In this document: positions 1 through 11,100 of the stretch, one piece after another
Layout of the letters: each line of letters starts with the position of its first letter
How positions within the stretch are numbered: position 1 is the first letter of the stretch
Assembly (NCBI GenBank): GCA_022605955.1
Contig: JAKCOZ010000002.1
Coordinates: 72,582,783-72,646,782, forward strand
Source of the DNA: Rallus limicola
Taxonomy: Eukaryota > Chordata > Aves > Gruiformes > Rallidae
Direction of reading: 5' to 3'
DNA length: 64,000 bases
Program-made: the position numbers and the translations under genes
The notes under the pieces: generated by a model
What the model was told of the DNA's origin: nothing
What the model saw: only the letters and a program-made list of their open reading frames with translations
The model's database searches: none

Positions 1-1100
1 CTTCCTTCTCTCTAAGTTGGAGAGATATGGATTTAATGGATGGACTGTTTGGTGGATAAGGAATTAGCTGGATGGTCTCATCCAGAGAGTGATGATCAAT
101 TGTTCAAGGTTTAGATGGAGATCTGTGATGAGTGGTGTCCCTCAGAGGTCCATATTGGGGAGAGTACTGTTTAATATATTCATCAGGGACATAGACAGTG
201 GGAACAAGTGCACACTCAACAAATTTTCAGATGACACCAAGCAGAGAGATGTGGTTGATATGCCTGAGGAATGGGATACCATTCAGAAGGATCCAGACAG
301 GGTTGGGAAGTAGGCAATGTGACATGAAGTTCATCAAGGCCAAGTGCAAGGTCCTGTGCACAGGGGTCAGGGCAACCTCCAGAATCGATACAGGTTTGGG
401 AATGAAGGAATTGAGAGGAGCCCTGCAGAAAAGGCATTGGGGGTACTGGTGGATAAATATCTGGACATGAGATGGCAATGTGCACTCACAGACCATAAAG
501 CCAACTGTGTCCTGAGCCGCATCAAAAGAAGACCAGCAAGTCAAGGGAGGTGATTCTCCCCCTCTACACCACTCCCATGTGACCCCATCTGGAGTACTGT
601 CTTCAGCTCTGGGGCTCCCAGTACAGGAAAGACATGGACTTGTTGGACCATGTCCAGAGGAGGGCCATGAGGATGATCAGAAGGTTGGATCATCTCCTGT
701 GCAGACAGACTGAGAGTTGGGATTGTTTAAACTGGAGAAATCTCCATGGAGACATCGTTGCAGGCTTTCAATACTTACAATAAAAACTTATAAGAAAGAG
801 GTGGGCAGAGTTTTTAGTAGGGTCTGTAGTGATAGGACAAGGAGTAATGGTTTTAAACTAAGAGAGAATAGATTCAGACTAGGTATAAGGAATTCATTTT
901 TTGTGATGAGGGTGGTGAAACACTGGAACAAGTTGCTCGGAGAGGTGGTAGATGCCCCATCCCTGGAAACATTCAAGGTCAGCCTAGACAGGGCTCTGAG
1001 CAACCTGATCTAGTTGAAGATGTCCCTGATGACGGCAGGGGGGTCAGAATAGATGATATTTAAAGGTCCCTTCCAAGCCAAACTATTCTATGATTCTGTG
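1..1100 (+). mobile_element. CR1 LINE fragment, reverse-transcriptase to 3' tail
   Basis: This is a decayed copy of the CR1 non-LTR retrotransposon, probably continuing upstream of the window. The sequence follows CR1 ORF2 collinearly. It begins in the reverse transcriptase (peptide SGVPQRSILGRVLFNIFI near 130-185, matching the conserved SGVPQGS block) and runs through the C-terminal region (frame 717-1013, ending ETFKVSLDRALSNLI). It then enters the 3' UTR and ends with the ATTCTATG-type octamer tail at 1085-1100. The frame is broken: there is an in-frame stop at 311-313, and the 89-553 part is in a different frame from the 717-1013 part. It is therefore a dead element and encodes nothing functional. 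CR1 assignment is from known bird repeat structure; the exact subfamily is not determined. Confidence 0.93.
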
Positions 1101-3871
1101 CACAATCAGCTTGGAATGTAACAGAAAATCTTGTCACGGCTATTGAGAAGTTGTGTTGCTGCTGAGATGGTGCAAAATGAGAGGTTTATAATTCTTAATG
1201 CAACTAGGATGCATTGCAGATTTCTGAATTTAGCTGCTGTTGTGAAATTACTGTTCTTTTCCTCTTATTGCAATGTTTATTCGTGACAATCTATCTTTTG
1301 GGGTGGAGGGGCAAGGGAGGCAGAGAAAATAAAAGGAAACTACAGAGAACATCTTGTGTAAAACACATCTCAAAGGTAGTAAAAGCAGCACATATATTCA
1401 AGGTAAACACTTTTTTGCAGATTGACTATTTTTTTTTAAGAGTATGAATCTAGTTGAAACAATTTAGTTGATGTTTCTGTAGGTTTGGGTTGTTTACTTG
1501 TTCCATTCATATTCAAGATGGATCCGTGTCATGCTACTTGCTAAATAAAGAAAAATGAGTCATTTCCTTAACATCTTGAGGGGTTTCTAGCAAAGCTAAA
1601 ACTTGAAACTCAGTGCAGTAAGCAGTAACACTAAGCATGGTAGCATTTTTTTATTTCCATACCTATCCAAGGAATACTATTCCAAAAAGAAGTTTCATTA
1701 CTGTTGGTAGGAGGAAAAATGGGAACTGTGAAGGGTTTCTGTGAAGGCTTTGACACAAGAAGCCCTGTGGTTTGAGAGTATTTTTTCCTATTGTTTATTA
1801 ATGGGTATAGCAATTTGTTATGTAATTCCAGTGTACATATCTTAACTGATGTGGAAGTTGCAGAGTTTTGCTGTTGCCCGTATACAGTTAAAAAGCAAAA
1901 GCAATTTGACCATATTAGGCTAATTTTGCTAGACAGATTCAGTTCATGCTTCAGCTGTCAGAACAACTGCTGCCTTCATACTGTTACTGATTTTGACATT
2001 CCTTTGAGCGACTGAAATATCACAGATTCAAGGTAGGCTAGATAATGGTGGCATTTTATCCTTGATGATTTTAAACTGTGAGGTTAGCTTAACAAAATGT
2101 TTGTGCTGAAGAATTTTCAGCTTTTCCCAAGCATAGCTATGTTTGGGCTACTGTTGCACACCACAGGAAATAGATCATTCTGCAGGTAACACGTATGAAA
2201 GTATACTAATTCATGCACAGATTAGTTTTGTGCATTTGTTCCTTTACATCACTGGTTTATTTATGCCATTCATAAATAATGGTCACACTTTTGCAGTCTT
2301 AGGTCTCACTTACTAATACAAGAACTTAAAGATCAGTGAGGGGTAAACTACAAGACATAGTGAGGTGGTTGATATGCTGTTGCAGCATACAGCAGGTTGA
2401 GAAGGACATGAGAATAGAATTTGTGTTTCCTAAGCTTCCTATTTCAGCCCACGAATGGAAATGGCTCTGCTATGGAAGCAGTGTTACTAAAAAAACTTGC
2501 CTTGTAAGCGTCACAGTCTGTGGCAGAATTTGTAAGCTGTATAATGAATGAGACAAGTCATATGACAGCTATTTTTCAAACCCTTGTCCCAGCATATTCA
2601 GGCTGCACTTGTAAGCACGCTGCAGTTGTCTTTCCTTTTTTCCCCCTGCTTCATAGTCCCCTTAAAAATATAACTCTGACTTTCAAAGGTTTTGCTCTGT
2701 CGCTGCTGTTCACCCAGTCTTTACCTTAATCAGACTGTAGCTGCTCTAGTGACACTGCTGTAATCTGCCTGGAAAGCTGCTATCATTTTGGATGCAATTT
2801 CCTCAGATGAAGAATGCACATGGATATGTATTGAAGGCATGTGAATTTAGATTTTAAATATGCTCTATATTAGCCTACATCTTTACACGTAAGTCTAGTG
2901 ACTACCTTTGTGTCAAATTATAATTAGCTTAATAAAAAAAAACAACACAAAAGAAATCATTTATTATTGAATTTGGTCTACAGAAAATCAAGGTGTTACC
3001 CAAAGTGGGACTAGTTTGTTGGTCTGTTTATGTGTTACGTGGTGGGAGCTGCAAGCACTCTTTTGGGGTTACCTGCTATCAGATTTCTCTGAAAAAACTG
3101 AGTTGGACTTTGATATAGAAGTTCAATCTTTGTCTCCTGCCACTGAACCAAATTATAAAACTTATGTATTATTATTCTGAGTCTTTTCATATTTGAGTCC
3201 TGACTGGTGTCAGTGCAAAATTTCCCAATCACACAACTAGTGTTATCTTCATTGTACCTACCAGTCTCCTTTAGGCAAGTGGGGTTTTGCACTCTATATG
3301 ACTATGTCAAAGTTGAAAGCCTTCCAGCTGATGAAACCTTACTTTTTTGACATATGTCTGTCAGCAAGGGCAGGCATAGCTTTACATGTATTCAAAAAAA
3401 AGACCTTTCTTGCCTTATTTTTTATCTTTCCCAGAGGAAAGTGTGCATTAGGTCCAAGACTAGCTTCCAACATCTTTCCTGATAAGTTATTATGGCTAAT
3501 ACATACTCACCCAACTTGCTACAAGCAAAGCTTGTCCACATGTGGTACACAGGATGGACTGTGGTTGTGTCAAGGATTGTTTAAAAAATACCAGTATGTT
3601 ATTTAGAAATTGATACATACAAAATTGTGATGAAACCCTGAGCTACTTAGGTTAGCTAAAGACTTTGTTGATCCATCCCAGTAAAAACTAGCACAAGCTT
3701 CTCAAAAAGAAGCTGTGTTTTAGGGACTTGATTGCCATCCTTAGAAATACCTTTGGTATCTGTTTCATAGTAGGTAAAACATGCAAAGTTACGTTTTTGT
3801 GAGATGACTGAAGTATGACTGAGTGACTAAGAAAAATCTTAATTGAGTAAAATTGATTGACTTTCTCAAGT
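1101..3871. other. AT-rich interval, no gene seen
   Basis: No repeat family, RNA gene or convincing exon was recognised here. The open frames are short and have no protein-like composition. Only short homopolymer runs (T near 1430, A near 2935) stand out. Confidence 0.6.
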
Positions 3872-4397
3872 GGTGATCAGTGAGAAGTGGCTTTCTTCAG
3901 GGGTTGGTGTGGGGACCAGCACTGTTCTTTGCTGGAGTCATGGACAGTGGGATTGAGTGCACCCTCAGCAAGTTTCCTGATGGCATAAAGTTGTGTGGTG
4001 AAATTGATATGCTGGAGGGACAGGATGTCATCCAGAGGGACATTTACAGGCTTGAGAGATGGACCCATGTGCAAACCACATGAAGTTCAGCAAAACAAAA
4101 TGCGAGGTCCTGCACATTGGTCAGCCTAATGCCAGGCACAAGTACAGGCTGGATGGAGAATGGATTCAGAGCAGCCCCACAGAGAAGGACTTGGCATGTT
4201 GGTTGATGAGAAGCTAACGTGACCTGGAAATGGGCTTGTGCATCCCAAAAAGCCAACTGTATCCTGAGGATCAAAAGAAGCATGACCGGCTAGTCAAGGG
4301 AGGGAATTCTCTCCCTCTACTCTACTCTAGAGAGACCCTCACCTGGAGTACTGTGTCCAGCCCTGGGGTTCCCAGTACATGAAAGACATGGACCTGA
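3872..4397 (+). mobile_element. CR1 LINE fragment, internal ORF2 piece
   Basis: This is a CR1 ORF2 segment truncated at both ends. It starts just before the SG(V)PQGS region (frame 3880-4083 reads SGIECTLSKFPDGIKL, close to the CR1 block SGIECTLSKFADDTKL). It runs on through the [15 protein letters not shown] and [12 protein letters not shown] blocks and stops after the equivalent of GSQY..KDMDL at about 4397. Several frame changes and stops show it is non-functional. The normal CR1 3' UTR and octamer tail are missing. Confidence 0.9.
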
Positions 4398-4408
4398 AAC
4401 CCTCAAGC

Positions 4409-4424
4409 AAAAAAAAAAAAAAAA
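4409..4424 (+). repeat. A16 tract after truncated CR1
   Basis: A pure run of 16 A lies 11 bases after the last recognisable CR1 base. CR1 elements normally end in an octamer repeat rather than poly(A), so the run may be unrelated to the element or may mark another event. Confidence 0.9.
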
Positions 4425-6551
4425 GACAATTGAATATGTTCTGAATTTATCTTCTTGAAAACAAGCTTCTTAGCACATGTGAAGAGCTTTGGAACACTAA
4501 ATCCATTCAGGTGTTCACACACTCACCAAATAAGCCTACTATCAGTTTTGAAAAAATGAAAAAAAAAAAAAGTCTTTTCAACAGATCTGCTGCAAAGGTG
4601 CCATTTCACTTTTTTTTTCATCCCTTGCAGCACCCTTTATATTTGACAGGACTTGGACACTTACTCATGTCCGTTCCCTTACACAAAAGGGACCTTAAAC
4701 ATTACATATGTCCTTGCCTCCTCTCCCTGACTTCCTGTCACATATCCTTTTTTTCAGTCTCATTTCTTCTACCACATTACTGTCTATTTTTCATTAAACA
4801 ATCCTAGCAAATGGTAAGGCAGCTTGTGGTTTATTCTGGATGAGGTGGGACAGGCCATGGTTAGTGAGGTCCCTCTGCTGCCTGTAGCTAGCCGTTCCCT
4901 AGGGAAGAGACATCCTTTCTGTGCCTTGACAGTAAACTTGACAAGCCAAGCTGTTCTTTTCATCTGTATATCCATCTGTTCAATAAATGCACATATATCA
5001 CTGAGAACAAAGATTTGTAGATCTATAGATCAGTTATGTGATTAGAGATTGCTGTGATGGCAGTGTGTTTGAAAGACTGGTAAACCAGACCAGTTTCAAA
5101 CATCTTGACTGGATCAGTGTTCATTAACAAAACACTTAGTGTTTCATTCCAAACCTAAGTGCTTAGTTCCTAATCACTTTCAGTCATTATCTGCACATAA
5201 ACAAAACAATTAGGACTAAGTATAAGTTATCCAGCTCCACAGAGCTCCACAGAGCTGGTGCCATACAGCTAGCACTGATGACTACAAGCTTCTATATATC
5301 CTTAGTCTATGAGGTCAAGGTTGTCTTTCACAAGACATATTTGATGAGAGAAGCAGAAGCCCTGGTGGGTCTTTCCTCTCTCGTCACTGATGTTTTATAT
5401 CCTTTTAGCCCTTTACAAAAACAGACAAGAAAGCAATCTCACCAACTCTTTACATCTTATTTGTTGGGCAGGCCATATTCTCACTGTTGTTTCACTTATT
5501 CTATAGGATTATCCCAGTTCTAGCAAGACATCCTTTTTCCTATTCTTCAAGATTGGTTTTAATAGACATCTTTACTTCCTGCTCTACATCCTCAGTTTTG
5601 CTTTTGTTGATTTTACTACCAGCACATGCCTTTCTGTACCCTGCTTGGGAAACTATACCACAAGTCCCCAGTTTGCCCCTTTGTAATTAAGCTATTATTA
5701 ATATAAGACAATCTCTATTACAAAAGGCTACTTGTGGCATTGCAGAGTTACAAAAGGATTATACACACTCATTATTTTTTCTATTTTATTGTGCTTATGT
5801 CTAAATTCAACCCCCAAAATTATTAATTTTATCTTCTTTCAAGTATATTTACTTTGGAGTTTCAACATGTCCCCACTTTGGCTGAAGCACACATCCATGT
5901 ACATAATTTTTATAGATATGTATCTACTAAAGATAGATAAAATAAACCTATAATTTTCCAGCATAGTTATATAATGGTTCACTTGCAGTAATTGATTAAA
6001 GGCTATATATGGAAGGACAAGGATTTTCTGCTTGGGAAGGACAAGGATTTTCTGCTTGGGAAGAACCCACTTAAAATTTCCTCCATAAGACTTCAAGAAT
6101 TATCAAATTGTAGTGATAAGAGCATACTAGACTCTATGCAGTGTTTAATCCATTTTTCTAAAACTAATAAATTTATTTTAAAGATATAGAATCTAATAAG
6201 TTAAGTAAATGTCCCAGGTTCAAAAAATAATTAATGATCTAATCTAGAATGGAGACTAGTTTTCCGAACTCATTAAGCAATAAAAATTGTAATTTAGAAA
6301 TAATATTCACCAAAATAACCCTCATGTTTTGTTTATAGGTTATAGGATACCCTCAAATGTGAAGATACATGGAGAGAAACAGAATTAAAACAATAAAATT
6401 GTTACATTCCAATATGTGGATCATAATCCATTTCTCAAGAGTGCCTAATTTTAAGCATTAAGACCAAAGATGGCTAATTTTTTTTTCTTTAATCCTGTTT
6501 ATTTCTTCCTTTGCAAGGTAATTCTTTTCCAAAAATATCTCTGGGAATTAT
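4425..6551. other. AT-rich interval, no gene seen
   Basis: No gene or transposon was recognised. It contains an A-rich stretch near 4550-4571, a short tandem copy of an AGCTCCACAG motif around 5225-5247 and the 24-bp tandem duplication listed separately. Open frames such as 4511-4807 have low-complexity composition and look random. Confidence 0.6.
6011..6063. repeat. 24-bp perfect tandem duplication
   Basis: The unit at 6011-6034 is repeated exactly at 6035-6058 and is followed by the first five bases of a third copy. The copies are identical, so the duplication is probably recent. Confidence 0.95.
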
Positions 6552-6993
6552 TCATAGAATCACAGAATCTCCTGAGTTGGGAGGGACCCATAAGGATCAA
6601 GTCCAACTCCTGGCTCCACACAGGCCCAGCCCAGTCAGAGATGGGACTGAGCGCATCGTCCAGACGCTTCTTGAGCTCAGCCCAGCTCGGGGCTGTGACC
6701 CCTTCCCTGGGGAGCCTGTGCCAGTGCCCAACCACCCTCTCAGTACAGAACCTCTTTTTAGGATCCAACCTAAACCTCCCTTGTCACAGGTTCAAGCTGT
6801 TCCCTTGGGTTCTCTCCCTGGTCCCCAAAGAGAGGAGATCAGTTCCTGCCCCTTTGCTCCCCCTCATCAGAAACCCCCAGACTGCGATGAGGTCTCCCCT
6901 CAGTCTCTTCTTCTCCAGGCTGAGCACACCAGGGGACTTCAGCCTCTCCTTGTAAAACTTCTCCTCCAGACCCTTCACCATCCTCATTGCCAT
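6552..6993 (-). mobile_element. CR1 LINE 3' fragment, better preserved GC-rich subfamily
   Basis: The 3' end lies at 6552, where the + strand shows the reverse complement of the CR1 octamer tail (TCATAGAATCACAGAAT). Read on -, it covers the C-terminal part of CR1 ORF2 from about the KMIRGLE..-to-RLRELG boundary onwards. Blocks include SLEKKRLRGDLIAVWGFL and, after one stop, LDPKKRFCTERVVGHWHRLP. The reading frame is continuous from 6993 to the end of ORF2 apart from one TGA at 6782-6784, apparently a point change of a TGC codon. It is much less decayed and more GC-rich than its surroundings, consistent with a different and younger CR1 subfamily. The 5' side is truncated as usual for CR1. Confidence 0.92.
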
Positions 6994-7946
6994 AATTCAA
7001 TTCTACTGAATAAACTCCTGCAACAGACTTTCCTTTATTGCCACCCACCTACCTTAAAGATATTACATAAAGATGGGCAACATTTTCTAACGTTGCCTTA
7101 AGATAATCATAATGAAAGCTGCCCCCTAAGAAAACATATTTTACTACTGAAAGAGTATTATAAATACCCACACAAGGCATTGAAATTAAATTGACAACTA
7201 CTAATAAAGCAGTCAGGAAAGCCTGGATTTGGGTAGATGACTAAATAGAGAAACAACTTAAATGTCTCTAAGGGAGATTTTCCCAAAGGAGTTACATGTC
7301 TGCTTTGTTTCATTCTGAGCATCATCATTTTCACGGTTCAACATCTGTGCATGGTTCTTTGCTTGCCTCAGCAACTTAAGAAACAGATTGGATACGATGA
7401 TGATAAGTTTTCTTAGGACAATGTCTTTACAGACATAGAATTGACTTGAATGAAAAACACACCTGGTGACTAAGAAGCCCCCATCTCTTTTCTGAAGAAA
7501 GAACTGTCAAAAAAAAAGTCTAATCTGCAAATATTGCTCAAATATTGCAGATTTCTCATGAAAACAAAATGGTTTTACTTCCCTTTAAATTTGTACATTG
7601 AAGGCACAAAAAACTATCAAGAAATTACTCCATTTTCCAACCAACTTTTTTTCCCCCTTCTAAATATATCTGGCCTGATATATTTTATTCCCAGATGTTA
7701 GAATGCAAATACACTGCAAATACACTCTAACTACCAAAGCAATGTAGTTTCTGATTCTTCATATTCATTACTGGGTACAAGCAATGGACACAAAGCAAAG
7801 AGGGAGAATAAACAAGCCTCATTAGTTGCTCTCTGACTGGCTCTTCATCTGAAAATAGCCACATAATTAGGATGTTGTTAAAACCAGATAAACATTACTA
7901 TGAAACCACGAATAAAACAGCTTGTTTGCTTGATTCCCTTGCTAGG
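6994..7946. other. AT-rich interval upstream of candidate promoter
   Basis: No gene was seen. There is an 11-bp perfect tandem duplication at 7705-7726. The last 150 bases before the TATA-like motif hold plausible factor-binding words, for example CAGATAA near 7886 and AACCACGA near 7904, but short words of this kind occur by chance. Confidence 0.5.
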
Positions 7947-8173
7947 TATAAAAGGAAAGTAACAGTTGCCAGACTGCAGCAGCAGACATTGCGTCGTGAG
8001 CTAGCAATAGTCTACCCCAGGAGCTGCGAGTTCTACAATCATTGAGGAGACAAACTTGTGTGCATGAGAGGCTAAAAAATATCTGAAGGCTTCAGCCTGT
8101 GTAAATAGATGGGGGTGTGTAATTCAGCCTTTGACTAAAATCTAAGATATGTAGGGCAAAGGGTGCTCTGGAG
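7947..8173 (+). promoter_or_regulatory. Candidate TATA promoter with possible 5' exon
   Basis: TATAAAAGG at 7947-7955 is a full-consensus TATA box in an otherwise featureless region. It is followed about 22-28 bases downstream by a purine-pyrimidine start-like context around 7972-7980. The sequence after it is richer in G+C and CpG than its neighbours (GCGTCG, GCTGCGAG). A fair splice donor, GAG followed by GTGTAAG, falls at 8171-8180, so a roughly 200-base non-coding first exon is possible. No ATG with a meaningful frame follows and the gene, if any, was not recognised. Transcription start, exon end and function are inference. A chance TATA match in AT-rich DNA is the main alternative. Confidence 0.3.
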
Positions 8174-11100
8174 GTGTAAGAGCTGAATGAGTAGATGTAT
8201 GTTCTGTTCACACAGTACAATCCGATGAAAACCAAGGGATATGGGGGATGTTTCCTTTCCACATTAACTAATTAACAAGTTATATAATGGAGTAAAAGAC
8301 TGATATTTTAGGACTTAGTCCCTTAAACTTTTGGTTCTCTGGTTAGATCACTGCTTTCTAGACTCCCACCTGCTTCCAGAAGGAAGATCCTAACTCAGAT
8401 GAGGAGGGGAAGCCACAAACCCTATGTTTGCACACTGAAGCCTCTTGGACACATGCTCATGCACACAGAATTCTTTGCTCATGCACATGGAATCCTAAAA
8501 GCAAAGTATATGAATGAGAAGTTGCATACTCCACATTTTCAGGAATGCTACTTTCAGAGATGCTTTTGCTGCAGTACTAAAAGATGTTTGCTGCTTATCG
8601 GTTCTTACAAGGAAGCATCAGTGTTCTGGGTCCTTGAGAACAACTACTTGCTCTGTCTTTAAAAAAATATTTTGCCTGATATTATAACTAACGAGTATAT
8701 AGGGAGAATGTTACTTCAAACCCAAAATAAACTGACATTCCCACTGCAAGCTTCAGAAATTTAATGTTTCTGTCAAAAGCATAAAGTAACTAGGACATAG
8801 ACTATTTCACCTACCTTTCACTACCATCGTCAAGTAGAAAATCATGGATTCATTTGGTGGGACTGTATATTCATTCAAAGATCTAAAGTTCACTTACTGT
8901 TTGTTTTGAAACACTTCTTTTTGCTACAATCAATAACCTCATAGAATCAGACAAAAACACGAAGAGGAAGCATATTGGAGGGAAAGAACAAATGCAAATG
9001 GCTTATGAGAAGAAACACTAAAGCTCTTAGAGGGTCCCAAAAGTCTGGGTTTCTATGCCTGTGCAAAGAAGCACAGGATAATCCTTGTCTTTCTGAGCTA
9101 GACAGAGGGCTTTTTTGTTTATTAAATTCAAGGAAAAGTCTGAATAAGAAAGAAGCCCAAAAAATGATATACTTGAAAAATGACAGGCTGGTGACCCTGC
9201 AATTTAGCATCAGATGAAATGTCAGACCTACGCTTGCAAACATGAAGGATTGGTAGACATTTGATTAATGGTCCTAAAGAAGCGAAAGGAGTAGCAATTA
9301 GAAAAGAGTTGTGAAAAATTTCAAGTCACAAATACTCTTGTGACAACAATCACCCCAACATCATGTGTTTTTTTCCACAGAAATGGAGTAGCAGGGGTGC
9401 TACGATTATTTGAGGGAACTAGATAAACTTTGCTCATAAAAACCTTGGAAAGTTCGGTTAGTTTAAATGCTTTAAATACACAAAATGAAACTTATTAAAA
9501 TACAAACATAACATCTTCCTTACTAGTTAATTCAATGGCTCTGAAGCCATTATACTCCTGGGAAACTCTCAATAACTGCAATAGGCTATAGAACAGACCC
9601 TGTGAGTCACAGACATTCTGAGATCATCTATGAGTTACAGAAAACTGAGATTCCTTTACAGAAAATAAAGATCTTCTTGCCTCTCACAAGAAGTTCTTGG
9701 TTTCTAAAGTATCTATTGTGACTGAGACTTTTCACCAGAAACATGTGAAGCAAATAGATCTTTACATATGTCCTTTATATATAGTATGGATTTCAGATTA
9801 GAGTATTTTTGACAAGAATTGAAAACTGAATCAAATACGACTGTAAGTCTTTACCATAGACTACTTGTAGGACTTTGGACACTTTTCTCCCCATTTATTT
9901 GCAAATATCAATAACATTAGCCATTTTCCAGCAGCACTGTGTGTTCTGTGGTAAAGGTATTTAAGGGAAATAGAAAAGAGAGTCTTTATAGATCTCTGAT
10001 ACTGCAAATCTATTTTTTAACAATTTGGTACAGGAAAGTTAGAGACAAACTACTATTACCAGCATTGTGTTGTCTTTCTAATTCTACTTCTAACCACGGG
10101 ACTTACATCAGTATCCAGCCTTACAGTCAATAACTTTATTTAAGCCAATGTTTGTTTGTCTCTTGCAGCCTACTTCTGTCTATTTAGACATGCCAGGAAG
10201 GATTTTAGAGGGTGACAAACAAAGAACTTCTTTCTGCTGAGACACTTTCAGTGGAGAAATTTTGGTGCTATAGAAGAGAAAATTACTGTTCTGTGTGTCC
10301 ACAGCCTTTCCCGTACACATTACAGCAGTTAGTAGACAACATCAACCATTTGCCTCTGGGTAATTGAAGTCCTCAAGGAAGAAGAGATAACCCAGCAATC
10401 AGAGAATATCTGGTTATTCCATGTTAATTAGGGGTTATGTAGATACTTGAGAGCATGTATGATGGCTTAAGTATGCGTGACTATGAGGTACACATGATTT
10501 GGGAAGATGAACCAATTGTACCCATGTCCAGTTTATTTTATTCACAATCTTATTTAGTTTGATCTTGCAGATACTTTCCTTGGTTTTTTCCTGTGTTTTC
10601 TTTGCAAATTAAATAAATGACTACAGAACTGTCTTAGTCACCAAATTTCAACCTTTCATGGCTCAGCACTTGGAAAGCAGGATTTTATCAAGTGATGTAC
10701 ACAGCTAGTAAGGCAATCATCACATACAGTTTTTTAACTGGATATGCATTCTGTGAAAACAGTTTTCACAGACACACTGCTTTATTGCTGACTATGTTAT
10801 CTGGCCAGGAAAGCTCCAGCCCTTAACAGTTTGCTTCTAAATTATCATGCTTCTTACCTGAAAGTAATGACTGTTGCAAACCAGGTACTAATTCCACTAG
10901 AGTGGTGGTTAACTTATTTCTCCTGGAAAACAGAGAAAGAGAAGCTTGATTACCCAACATAGCTTATTTTAGATTTCAGTATGGAAACAAAAATAGTTAA
11001 TGTGCTTCACAGGTCTGGAAGAAGAGATTAAATATAGTGTACCTATGTAACTAAAAACCCTGTAAGCAAAAGCGAAAATATTTCTCTCATTCATGTTACC

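Noticed and set aside
6511..7101. 196-codon frame on + and 161-codon frame overlapping it
   Set aside because: Both run antisense through the CR1 3' fragment that is coding on the other strand.
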